From: Blastococcus mobilis | GTDB taxonomy: Bacteria > Actinomycetota > Actinomycetes > Mycobacteriales > Geodermatophilaceae | Direction: 5' to 3' | Assembly: GCF_900188025.1 (NCBI RefSeq) | Contig: NZ_FZNO01000017.1 | Coordinates: forward strand, 1-64,000 | DNA length: 64,000 nucleotides | In this document: one piece after another, positions 1 to 7,314 of the stretch | How the letters are laid out: the number at the start of each line of letters is the position of its first letter | Numbering within the stretch: the stretch's first letter is position 1 | Notes under the pieces: model-generated | Seen by the model: the letters and a program-made list of their open reading frames with translations, nothing else | The model's database searches: none | Told to the model about the DNA's origin: nothing | Program-made: the position numbers and the translations under genes

Positions 1-94
1 TCGTCTGGATCAGATGACAAGAGCCGTGTGACGGGAGACTGTCACGCACGGTTCTGTGGGAGCCCGGGGGTGCAATTCCCCCGGGCTACCCGAC
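1..94 (+). mobile_element. 3' end of a group II intron (domains V and VI)
   Basis: Positions 21-54 fold exactly as a 34-nt domain V. The lower helix pairs 21-28 with 47-54, there is a 2-nt bulge at 45-46, the upper helix pairs 29-34 with 39-44, and a GAGA (GNRA) tetraloop caps it at 35-38. The catalytic AGC is at 22-24. Positions 58-91 form domain VI: 58-60 pair with 89-91, 61-70 pair with 78-87, and A88 is left as the bulged branch-point adenosine. The intron would end in the usual AY dinucleotide at 93-94. The reverse transcriptase and the 5' part lie outside the window. The structure is intact, so this copy may be a live intron. Confidence 0.85.
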
Positions 95-252
95 TCAACA
101 TCTGGCGGCGCGATAACCCGGAGCCGGTTCCGGACTTGAGCCCTGTGGAGCGCGCCCGCGTGAAAGAAATGGAAGACGAGATCCGCCGGCTGCGGATGGA
201 GAACGAGTTCCTGAAAAAAGCGGCGGCCTTCTTCGCGCGGACGCAGCCGTAG
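95..252 (+). pseudogene. IS3-family transposase OrfA, 3' exon part
   Basis: The reading frame after the intron junction encodes about 52 residues rich in charged heptads (ERARVKEMEDEIRRLRMENE followed by FLKKAAAFFA). This is the leucine-zipper/coiled-coil tail of IS3-family OrfA, used for dimerisation and frameshift fusion. The upstream helix-turn-helix part would lie before the intron and is outside the window. The codon at the junction is split by the intron, so OrfA depends on splicing or is inactive. OrfB follows in the -1 frame, as is typical of this family. Confidence 0.8.
214..220 (+). other. A6G run, candidate -1 frameshift site between orfA and orfB
   Basis: An AAAAAAG heptamer lies in the last codons of orfA, about 32 nt before its stop. 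OrfB is in the -1 frame, and reading through the slip joins FLKK to a continuous frame leading into the OrfB start. IS3 elements make their OrfAB transposase by programmed -1 slippage on A-rich runs. The codon phase here is AAA-AAA-G, so the exact slip point is inferred. Confidence 0.55.
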
Positions 253-266
253 CCGAGCGCTGCGCT

Positions 267-1133
267 GTGATCGATGCGGAGAAGGCCAACTATCCGATCG
301 CGTTCATGTGTCGGCTGCTGCGGGTGCCGCGGTCGAGCTTCTACGCCTGGGCCGGCCGGGTGGAGACCCCGACGCAGGCGCGCCGCCGCGCGCTGGCTGT
401 CGAGGTGACCGCGGAGTTCGAGGCTTCCCGGCAGACCTCGGGGTGCCGGCGGATCACCGCCGCGCTCAACCGGCGGGGCATCGAGTGCTCGGTCGGGCTC
501 GTCGCGGGCATGATGCGGGAGCTGGGCCTGGCCGCGGTCCAGCCGCGCGCCTACAAGCGCACAACGCTGCCCGGAACCGCGCCGCAGCCGGCACCGGACC
601 TGATCGCTCGGGAGTTCACCGCGCCCGCGCCGGGACAGCGGCTGGTCTCCGACATCACCTACCTGCGCACCGGTGAAGGCTGGCTGTACCTGGCCACCGT
701 GATCGACCTGGCCACCCGGATGGTCGTGGGCTGGCAGACCGCCGCGCACATGCGCACCGCCCTGGTCACCGACGCCCTGCAGATGGCCATCGACGCCGGC
801 CACGTCACCGATGGTGCGATCTTTCATTCCGATCGCGGAACGCAATATACGTCCGCCGAGTTCGACGCCTTCACCATCAAGAACGGCATCCGTCGGAGCC
901 TGGGGCGAACCGGCGTGTGCTGGGACAACGCCGCGGCTGAGTCATTCTTCGCCACCTTGAAGAACGAGATGTACTACCGACAGACATTTGCCACCCGGGC
1001 GCGGGCCCGCTTCGCTGTCGCCGAATACATCGAGGTCTTCCACAACCGCCGGCGGCTGCACTCCACCCTCGGCTACCGCACCCCGTTCGAAGCCCTCACC
1101 GACTACCGCACCGCGGCGACCGTCGCGGCGTGA
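267..1133 (+). CDS. IS3-family transposase OrfB (DDE integrase domain)
   Basis: This 288-residue protein is the catalytic part of an IS3-family transposase. The N-terminal HTH_21-like region (IDAEKANYPIAFMCRLL, then SSFYAW) is followed by the rve-type DDE core. The visible core motifs are SDITYLRT, then HSDRGTQYTS, then GVCWDNAAAESFFATLKNE, which carry the Asp, Asp and Glu of the catalytic triad. The C-terminus has the usual NRRRLHSTLGYRTP motif. It has full length and no stops. GTG at 267 is the start if made alone, but the functional product is probably the OrfAB fusion. It is disabled only if the intron in orfA fails to splice. Confidence 0.92.
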   Translation: MIDAEKANYPIAFMCRLLRVPRSSFYAWAGRVETPTQARRRALAVEVTAEFEASRQTSGCRRITAALNRRGIECSVGLVAGMMRELGLAAVQPRAYKRTTLPGTAPQPAPDLIAREFTAPAPGQRLVSDITYLRTGEGWLYLATVIDLATRMVVGWQTAAHMRTALVTDALQMAIDAGHVTDGAIFHSDRGTQYTSAEFDAFTIKNGIRRSLGRTGVCWDNAAAESFFATLKNEMYYRQTFATRARARFAVAEYIEVFHNRRRLHSTLGYRTPFEALTDYRTAATVAA

Positions 1134-1166
1134 TCGACCGAGGACCTGTCCAAGATCCTTGACACA

Positions 1167-1552
1167 GCCCAGTAGACGTCCATCGTCATGCTGGCGCGCT
1201 TGTGTCCGAGCTGGTTGGCGACCTCGCGAGGTGAGGTGTTCGGGTCCGCGTCCATCCACGTCGCCGCCGTCTTTCGGAACGTGTGCCCCACCGCCCCGTC
1301 GAAGCCGGCCACGTCGAGAAGCTTGCGGACGTGCTTGGTCGTGTTCGACGTGTCGCGCAGCTTTCCCGTGGCCGAGCAGAACACGACGTCCCACTCGTTC
1401 GGCACCGCGTTGACCTCTCGGTCCAGGAGGCGGGAGACCAACCACGGCGGCTCTCCGTGCCTGACAGAACGGAGACGTGCGACGGTGGTGATCTTGATAT
1501 CTCCGGGCCAGCCGGGTTGGGACGACGCCGTTCGCATGGCAATGAGAACCAA
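1167..1552 (-). pseudogene. Tyrosine recombinase (phage-type integrase), C-terminal remnant
   Basis: About 128 residues of the catalytic domain of a tyrosine integrase remain: WDVVFCSATGKLRD, the HxxR box in VGHTFRKTAATWMD, then ANQLGHKRASMTMDVYW, where the Tyr (codon 1172-1174) is the expected nucleophile. Family members are about 350-400 residues, so the whole N-terminal SAM-like and core-binding part is missing on the 1553 side. On the other side the IS3 element cuts the gene a few codons after the Tyr. This is a dead fossil of an integrative element or prophage. Confidence 0.85.
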
Positions 1553-1619
1553 CGCTGCCGTCCTGGGGGCGGCCTGTCATGCGGGCGACACAAGGAGGTA
1601 CAGCATCGGACCGTGAGTG

Positions 1620-2966
1620 TCACCGACGTTCGAAGCCTCGAGCCCGTTCCCACTCGGTGACGGTCCGCGAGTACGCGGTCCACTCAGCGCGTGCGGCCGC
1701 GATGAGGGCGTCGACGACGCCGTCCCCGAGGCCCTTGCGTGCGATCTCACTGCGGTCGAGGAGATCGGCGGCCTCGGCCAGGGAGGTCGGCAACGTCGGC
1801 GCCTCCGGACCGGGCGCGCCCTGCACCGAGTCGGCCAGCGGCACGTCTGCCTCGATGCCGTGCCGGGCGGCGAGGAGCACGGCGGCCAGGGCCAAGTGGG
1901 GGTCGGCGTCGCCACCCGGGACGCGGTGCTCGATGCGCAGAGACGGGCCGGAACCGACCAGGCGCAGCGCGGCCAGCCGGTTGTCCCGTCCCCACGCCAC
2001 CGAGGTGGGGGCGAAGGCGCCCGGGCTGAGCCGCTTGTAGGCGTTGACCGTGGGGGCGAACAGCAGGATCAGCTCCCGGAGACAGGCGAGCTGGCCGGCG
2101 AGGACCCGGCGTAGCAGCGGGGACTCCCCGTGTGCGCCGTCCCCGGCGAGGACGGGCGTGCCGTCGGGGCTGCGGAGGCTGACGTGCAGGTGACAGGAGT
2201 TCCCCTCGGCGGCGTCGTACTTGGGCATGAACGTCAGCGCCATGCCCTCCTGCGCGGCGATCTGCTTCGCGGCCGTCTTGTAGAACGCTGCCGCGTCGGC
2301 GGCGGCCAGGGCCTCGTCGTAGCGAAAGACGATCTCGTACTGGCCGGGGGCGCACTCCCCACGGGCCGACTCGAGGCGCAGCCCGGCGGCGACGGTCTCC
2401 CGGCGCAGCCGGCGGGTGAGCCCGTCCATGCGCTCGAGCCCGACCAGCGCATAATCGACGCCACTACGGGTGGCGGGGGTGAGCCGGGACCATCCCGCCG
2501 TCTCCGCGACCGCATAGGACTCGGTGAAGACCCGGAACTCCAGCTCCACCCCGGCCAGCGGGACCAGCCCGTGCGCGGCGAGCGCGTCGACCTGCGTCCG
2601 CAGCACCTGCCGCGGCGCGACCTGCACCGGGCTGCCGTCGGGATGGCGGGCGTCGGCGAGCACCAGGACGGTGCCGGGGTCCCAGGGCAGCGGCCGCAGC
2701 GTGGCCAGGTCCGGGGCGAGGACCATGTCGCCGTAGCCGGTGCCCTCCGGGTCGAGCTCGGCCGAGGGGGCGGTGACCTCCATGTCGACGTCCGTGGTCA
2801 GCAGGTAAGTGCAGGCACCGAACCCGTCGGTCACGGTGCTGTCCAGGAAGTGCCGCGCCGACAGCCGGGTGCCCTGCAGCCGGCCGGCGAGGTCGGGCAG
2901 CGCCAGGACGACCTCGTCGACCCGGCCGGCGTCGACGTCGGCGCGCAGCTGGTCGAGCGTGATCAC
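1620..2966 (-). CDS. Glutamine-synthetase-family ligase in the siderophore operon
   Basis: This 448-residue protein belongs to the glutamine synthetase fold (GlnA-like / gamma-glutamylpolyamine synthetase class), which couples ATP to amide formation on a glutamate gamma-carboxyl. Visible signatures are the metal-binding Glu in GVELEFRVF (about 140-147), GECAPGQYEI (203-212), the GS signature as GNSCHLHVSL (255-264) and YKRLSPGAFAPTSVAWGRDN (310-329). Start GTG 2966 is preceded by GGAGG at good spacing and overlaps the stop of the upstream synthetase gene by 4 nt (GTGA), so it is the last gene of the siderophore operon. The substrate is unknown. Its place suggests it acylates a polyamine or hydroxylamine part of the siderophore rather than ammonia (inference). 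Confidence 0.88.
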   Translation of the reverse strand: MITLDQLRADVDAGRVDEVVLALPDLAGRLQGTRLSARHFLDSTVTDGFGACTYLLTTDVDMEVTAPSAELDPEGTGYGDMVLAPDLATLRPLPWDPGTVLVLADARHPDGSPVQVAPRQVLRTQVDALAAHGLVPLAGVELEFRVFTESYAVAETAGWSRLTPATRSGVDYALVGLERMDGLTRRLRRETVAAGLRLESARGECAPGQYEIVFRYDEALAAADAAAFYKTAAKQIAAQEGMALTFMPKYDAAEGNSCHLHVSLRSPDGTPVLAGDGAHGESPLLRRVLAGQLACLRELILLFAPTVNAYKRLSPGAFAPTSVAWGRDNRLAALRLVGSGPSLRIEHRVPGGDADPHLALAAVLLAARHGIEADVPLADSVQGAPGPEAPTLPTSLAEAADLLDRSEIARKGLGDGVVDALIAAARAEWTAYSRTVTEWERARGFERR

Positions 2967-4726
2967 GCCGGCACCTCCGCGGGAACGGCGGCCAGCGGGT
3001 TGGGCGCGAAGCCGTGCACGACGTCGGGGGCGGCGTCGCGGTCGGCGCGGTCGTGGAACCCGCCCCCGGTCAGGTGCTCCCGGTTGAGCGCGACCCGCTC
3101 GACCTCGGGCGCGAGCAGGCCCAGGTCGTCGAAGGCCTCGGCGAGGTCGGGGTGACCGGCTCGCCACCTGAGCAGGGTCTTCCGTACCAGCGCCCAGAAG
3201 GTCTCCTCCGGAACGCCGAGGTGGTCCTCGGCCACGCCGGCCAGGAAGCGGAAGTGCCCGGCGAGGACGGCGCTGGTGATGCTGTGCGCCATCTCCTCCG
3301 CCGGCCAGCGCACCAGCACCCCATCGGCCCGCTCGGACAGCCCCGGGTAGTCGCGGCCGGGCAGCAGCGTGACGTCCTCGGCGAAGTCCTTGACCAGCAC
3401 CCGCACCGGAACGTCGCCGGTGTCGTAGACGACCACGGTGTTCTCCCCGTGCGGGCAGAAGGCCACGCCGTGGCGGGTGAGGCAGATCAGCAGCCCCGGC
3501 AGCAGCGCCTCGCACAGCCGGCCGAGCCAGTCCTGCGGGGACAGGCCGGAGCGGGCGACGAGCTCGGTGAGGACCGCCCGGCCGGTCGGGTCGACGTGCA
3601 GCAGGGCCGCGAGCGACCGCGCGCGTTCCCCCGGCCGCAGGTGCGCGGCGACCGGCTCGCGCCACACCGCGCCGAGCAGCTCCCGGTAGCGGTAGGGCAC
3701 GTCGTCCACCTCGTCGAACAGGTCGTGGGAGACGACCACGCTGGCGACCTCGCCGAGCAGCCCCAGCCCGGTGGCCCGCAACTCGGGGTCCCCGGCCGGG
3801 AGGGTCGCCAGCCAGGCGCTGACGTCGGGGGCGGCCGCGGTCGCGCGGGTCCCGAGCCCCCGCCACACCAGGGTGTTGCGCATCAGCAGCGGCGTCTTGA
3901 CGTCCCGGTGGCCGGGCGCCACCAGCGTGCGCACCGACTGGACCGGCCGGTAGTCCGTCGGGCCCTCGCCGAGCGGCACCAGCCGCCGGTCGGCCAGGTA
4001 CCGGGCGAACAGGGTGCGCACGACCGTCTCGTCCTGGTACGGGTGCACGGGCAGCCAGACGTAGGCGGCCGGGTCGGGAACGCGGTCGGCGAGCGTGGCG
4101 GTGAACGCCTGCCGGGTGGCCGGGTCGAGCTCCTCGGCGAGCAGCCGCGCGTGGTCGAGCCCGGGCACCCCCTGGAAGCCGGCGACGGAGGGGTGCGCGG
4201 CGTACCACCGGAGCCGGACGGTGCCGCGGGACTCGGGTGCGTACCGGTCCAGGTCGGCGGCGTCGAACCCCAGCCGGCCCTTGTTGAGCACCAGCACCGG
4301 GTGGCCGGTCAGGTGCTGCTCCAGCTCGGCGTAGGGCAGGTCGGCCAGCGCCGCAGCGGGTCGGCCGTCGGCGAGCAGCCGCGCCTCGGCGGCGTGCGTC
4401 GCGGTCAGCTCGCGTACCACCTCGGCGGTCGTCGGACCGTCGAGGCCGAGCACCGGGCGGGCGTCGAGCAGGAAGCGCATCGGGTCCAGCGCCGGCCTGT
4501 CGCCCCGGACGACGCTGCCGGGGTCGACCCGCCAGGTGCCGAAACCGCCCCGGCGGGCGCGGAACCGGTGGACCGGCGCACCCGGGAGCTCCAGCCGCCA
4601 GCTCCCCGGTCCGTCGGGGACCGGGCTGAGCAGCTGTTCGTAGGACAGCTCGGCCAGCGCCTTGGCCACCAGGCGCCGGCCGGCGTCCTGCCAGGTCGGG
4701 TCGGCGATGTCAGCGGGCGGGTTCAT
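2963..4726 (-). CDS. IucA/IucC-family NIS siderophore synthetase (C-type candidate)
   Basis: This 587-residue protein has the usual length of an NRPS-independent siderophore synthetase. These enzymes adenylate a carboxylate (citrate or a citryl half-amide) and transfer it to an amine or hydroxylamine. Motifs seen are the ATP-binding GHPVLVLNKGRLGF (141-154), LPVHPYQ (225-231), KTPLLMRNTL (277-286), PHGENTVVVYD (425-435) and LVKDFAEDV (444-452). The C-terminal FhuF-like domain follows. Its N-terminal half resembles the second-step (IucC/RhbF/AlcC-like) branch more than the other synthetase in this operon, but type assignment without a tree is tentative. It overlaps the MFS gene by 17 nt and the GS-like gene by 4 nt. 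Confidence 0.92.
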   Translation of the reverse strand: MNPPADIADPTWQDAGRRLVAKALAELSYEQLLSPVPDGPGSWRLELPGAPVHRFRARRGGFGTWRVDPGSVVRGDRPALDPMRFLLDARPVLGLDGPTTAEVVRELTATHAAEARLLADGRPAAALADLPYAELEQHLTGHPVLVLNKGRLGFDAADLDRYAPESRGTVRLRWYAAHPSVAGFQGVPGLDHARLLAEELDPATRQAFTATLADRVPDPAAYVWLPVHPYQDETVVRTLFARYLADRRLVPLGEGPTDYRPVQSVRTLVAPGHRDVKTPLLMRNTLVWRGLGTRATAAAPDVSAWLATLPAGDPELRATGLGLLGEVASVVVSHDLFDEVDDVPYRYRELLGAVWREPVAAHLRPGERARSLAALLHVDPTGRAVLTELVARSGLSPQDWLGRLCEALLPGLLICLTRHGVAFCPHGENTVVVYDTGDVPVRVLVKDFAEDVTLLPGRDYPGLSERADGVLVRWPAEEMAHSITSAVLAGHFRFLAGVAEDHLGVPEETFWALVRKTLLRWRAGHPDLAEAFDDLGLLAPEVERVALNREHLTGGGFHDRADRDAAPDVVHGFAPNPLAAVPAEVPA

Positions 4727-5963
4727 CCAGGACCTCCGGGACGGGGACGAGTGCGGGTGCGGCGGGAGTGGGGGAGGGGACGGCGGGCGGAGGGGTGGCG
4801 TCCCGCAGCAGCGGAGACACCAGGGCGGCCGCCGCCATGAGGACCGCGGCGGCCGCCAGCGGTGCGGGCAGCGCGACCGCCGCGGTGGTGGTGGCGAGCA
4901 GCGGAGCGGCCAGCAGGGCGCCGGAGCGGGCGGTCTCCACGGCGGTGAAGCCGGGCCCGTCGGTGCCGACGGCGGCGAACACCCGCAGGTCCAGGGCGAC
5001 CGCCAGCAGCCCGAGGCCCAGGCCGAAGACCACCCTGCCGGCGGTGAGCGCGGTCAGCCCGGCATGGCCGAGGGTGGCGCTGAGCGCCTGCAGCCCAAGC
5101 CCGCCGGCCGCCAGTGCCGCGCTGGCCGGCAGCAGCCGGCGGCCCCAGCGCCTGGCCAGCGGCCGGGCCGCCGGGAGGACGGCGAGCCCGGCCACGGCCG
5201 GCAGGAGGAACAGGACGGCGGCCGCGGTCAGCGAGCCGCCGCCGCGGAGCACGAGCTCGGTGAAGAAGGGGCGGGGGACGGCGGTGCCGAGGTCGACCAG
5301 GACGGCCAGCGCGGCCACGCCGAGCAGCGCCCCGGCCGGCAGCCGCCGCCGGACGCCGCCCTCCGCGGGTCCGGTGCCGGCCTCGTCGCCCGGAACGGGG
5401 ACCGCGGACCGGTACCGGGCGACCACCCGCCACACGGCGACGGCGAGGACGAGGTCGGCGACCGCGAAGGCCGCCAGCCCGGCCCGGGGCTGCGGCAGGG
5501 CCACCACACCGGCGCCGACGAGCGTGGCCAGGACGGAGGCGGTGTGGAAGACCGCGGCGTACACGACGACCCCCGACAGCCGGTCGCCGTCCCGCCCGCG
5601 GTCGGCCACCGCCACCAGCGCCGGGTAGGCCAGCACCATGGAGCTGCCGGTGGCCACGACCCCGGCGGACAGGGCGGTGAACAGCGTGAGGGACGGCGCC
5701 AGCGCGAGCCCGAGGTCGAACACCGCCGAGCCGAGCAGCCCGGCCACGAGCAGGTGCGGCAGCGGCCAGCGGCGGGCCGCGAGCCCCCACAGCGGCAGGG
5801 CCGCCAGCCCGGCGACCCGGCAGACGGTGAGGTAGGTGCCGGTGGCGGCGAGCTCCTCCACGCCGAAGAGGGTGCGCAGCAGCAGCGGCCAGTACGGCGT
5901 CAGCGCCGTCTCGGCGACCAGTTGCAGTGCGACGACCAGCGCCAGGACGACCCGGGCCCTCAC
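4710..5963 (-). CDS. MFS transporter, probable siderophore exporter
   Basis: This 417-residue integral membrane protein shows about 12 hydrophobic segments separated by short Arg-rich loops, the pattern of a major facilitator. It has no other domain. Start GTG 5963 overlaps the stop of the monooxygenase gene in a GTGA junction, and the 3' end overlaps the next synthetase by 17 nt, so it is translationally coupled inside the siderophore operon. NIS siderophore operons commonly carry an MFS exporter (PvsC and AlcS types). Export of the finished siderophore is the natural role, inferred from context. Confidence 0.85.
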   Translation of the reverse strand: MRARVVLALVVALQLVAETALTPYWPLLLRTLFGVEELAATGTYLTVCRVAGLAALPLWGLAARRWPLPHLLVAGLLGSAVFDLGLALAPSLTLFTALSAGVVATGSSMVLAYPALVAVADRGRDGDRLSGVVVYAAVFHTASVLATLVGAGVVALPQPRAGLAAFAVADLVLAVAVWRVVARYRSAVPVPGDEAGTGPAEGGVRRRLPAGALLGVAALAVLVDLGTAVPRPFFTELVLRGGGSLTAAAVLFLLPAVAGLAVLPAARPLARRWGRRLLPASAALAAGGLGLQALSATLGHAGLTALTAGRVVFGLGLGLLAVALDLRVFAAVGTDGPGFTAVETARSGALLAAPLLATTTAAVALPAPLAAAAVLMAAAALVSPLLRDATPPPAVPSPTPAAPALVPVPEVLDEPAR

Positions 5964-7240
5964 GGCGCGCCGAAGGTGGTGAACGCCCCCTGCTGCGGGA
6001 CGTCGACCAGCGGTCGCCCCGTGACCGCGCCCAGGATGGTCGCGCTGCGCCAGGCGCCCAGCCCCAGGTCGGGTGCTCCGACCCCGTGAGTGTGGGTCTC
6101 GGCGTTCTGCACGTAGAGCCCGCCGGGGCAGCGCAGGGCCACCCGGTGGTCGGCGTCGACCCGGTACCGGCCCCGCCCGTCGAGGTCCAGCATGGGCAGC
6201 AGCGGGTCGAGCAGGGCCGGCCGTCGGGCGGCGTAGCCGGTCGCCAGCACCACGGCGTCGGTGGGCACGGAGAAGGTGCGGTCCTGCTGCACCTGACGGC
6301 AGTCGAGCACGTAGCCGTCCCCCTCGGCGCGGGCCGACTCCACGGCGACGGCCGGCTGCAGGACCGCGTCGGCCTGCCGGCCCCCCACGGTGCGCTCGTA
6401 GAGCAGGTCGTAGAGCTCGGCGATCGTGGCGGCGCTGATGCCCTTGTACAGCTGCCACTGCGCCGGCAGCAGCGTGTCCCGCGTCGGCTCGGGCAGCCCG
6501 TGGAAGTAGGCGGTGTAGTCCGGCGTGAAGTGCTCCAGGCCGAGCTTGGAGTACTCCATGGGCGCGAAGGCCGGCGTGCGGGTCAGCCAGCGCAGCTGCG
6601 CCCCGGTCTCCGGTTGGGCGCGCAGCAGGTCGAGGAAGACCTCCGCGCCGGACTGCCCGGACCCCACGACGGTCACCGAGCCGGCCTCGAGCAGGGATGG
6701 CCGGGCGTCGAGGTACTGGCCGGCGTGCACCACGCGCTTGCCCAGCAGGTTCGCGAACGGCGCCGGGACGACCGGCTCGGTGCCCACGCCGAGGACGACG
6801 GTGCGGGCGCGCAGGGTGCTGCGGCGGGACGTCGCGGTGTCGGTGACCGTGGCGACGAAGGCCTCGCCGTCCCACTCCACGGCGTCCACCCGCCGGCCGA
6901 ACCGGCAGCTGGGCAGCGACTCGGCGACCCAGCGCAGGTAGTCGTCGTACTCCACGCGCGGCACCTGGAACCGTTCGGCGAGGTAGAAGCGGAACAGTCG
7001 GCCGTGGGCCCGGAGGTAGGCCAGGTAGGACCACGGGCTGGTCGGATCCACCAGGGTGACCAGGTCGGCGAGGAAGGGCACCTGCAGGGTCGCCCCCTCC
7101 AGGAGCAGCCCCGGGTGCCAGGACATGGCGGGCCGCTGGTCGAGGAAGACGGCGTCGAGGTCCTCGACCCCGTCGGCGAGGGCGGCCAGCGACAGGCCGA
7201 AGGGCCCCAGGCCGATCCCGAGCAGGTCGTGCGTGGTCAC
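5960..7240 (-). CDS. FAD/NADPH N-monooxygenase (lysine/ornithine/diamine N-hydroxylase)
   Basis: This 426-residue member of the IucD/PvdA/RhbE family N-hydroxylates a primary amine to make the hydroxamate precursor. The FAD fingerprint is GIGLGPFGLSL (8-18), the NADPH site VVGSGQSGAE (191-200) and the ATGY motif VLATGYAARRP (331-341). In this operon, with diaminobutyrate transaminase and decarboxylase, 1,3-diaminopropane is the likely substrate. GTG 7240 has a strong GAGGAGATCCCC leader. An in-frame GTG at 7318 overlaps the previous stop (GTGA) and would add 26 residues with no family counterpart, so it is the less likely start. Confidence 0.92.
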   Translation of the reverse strand: MTTHDLLGIGLGPFGLSLAALADGVEDLDAVFLDQRPAMSWHPGLLLEGATLQVPFLADLVTLVDPTSPWSYLAYLRAHGRLFRFYLAERFQVPRVEYDDYLRWVAESLPSCRFGRRVDAVEWDGEAFVATVTDTATSRRSTLRARTVVLGVGTEPVVPAPFANLLGKRVVHAGQYLDARPSLLEAGSVTVVGSGQSGAEVFLDLLRAQPETGAQLRWLTRTPAFAPMEYSKLGLEHFTPDYTAYFHGLPEPTRDTLLPAQWQLYKGISAATIAELYDLLYERTVGGRQADAVLQPAVAVESARAEGDGYVLDCRQVQQDRTFSVPTDAVVLATGYAARRPALLDPLLPMLDLDGRGRYRVDADHRVALRCPGGLYVQNAETHTHGVGAPDLGLGAWRSATILGAVTGRPLVDVPQQGAFTTFGAP

Positions 7241-7314
7241 GGGGATCTCCTCGCTGGCGCTCGTCGTCCCCGTGCCCGGGGGTGCTGTGTCTCTGGGTGC
7301 CCTCGCGAGCTCGG

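Larger units (their letters stand above)
95..1166 (+). mobile_element. IS3-family insertion sequence (right part, intron-split)
   Basis: It contains the end of orfA, all of orfB and about 30 nt of terminal DNA. The right terminus reads, on the minus strand, TGTGTCAAGGATCTTGGACA, which matches the TG-start style of IS3 terminal repeats. The exact last base lies between 1163 and 1166. The left terminus is outside the window, so the repeat pair and target duplication cannot be checked. Immediately to the right the sequence changes to a truncated integrase, which the element interrupts. Confidence 0.7.

Noticed and set aside
1620-4208. An 862-codon continuous minus-strand frame through the GS-like gene and beyond
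   Set aside because: The part above 2966 is a shadow of the IucC-type gene in another frame. The GS-like gene starts at GTG 2966 with a clear GGAGG.
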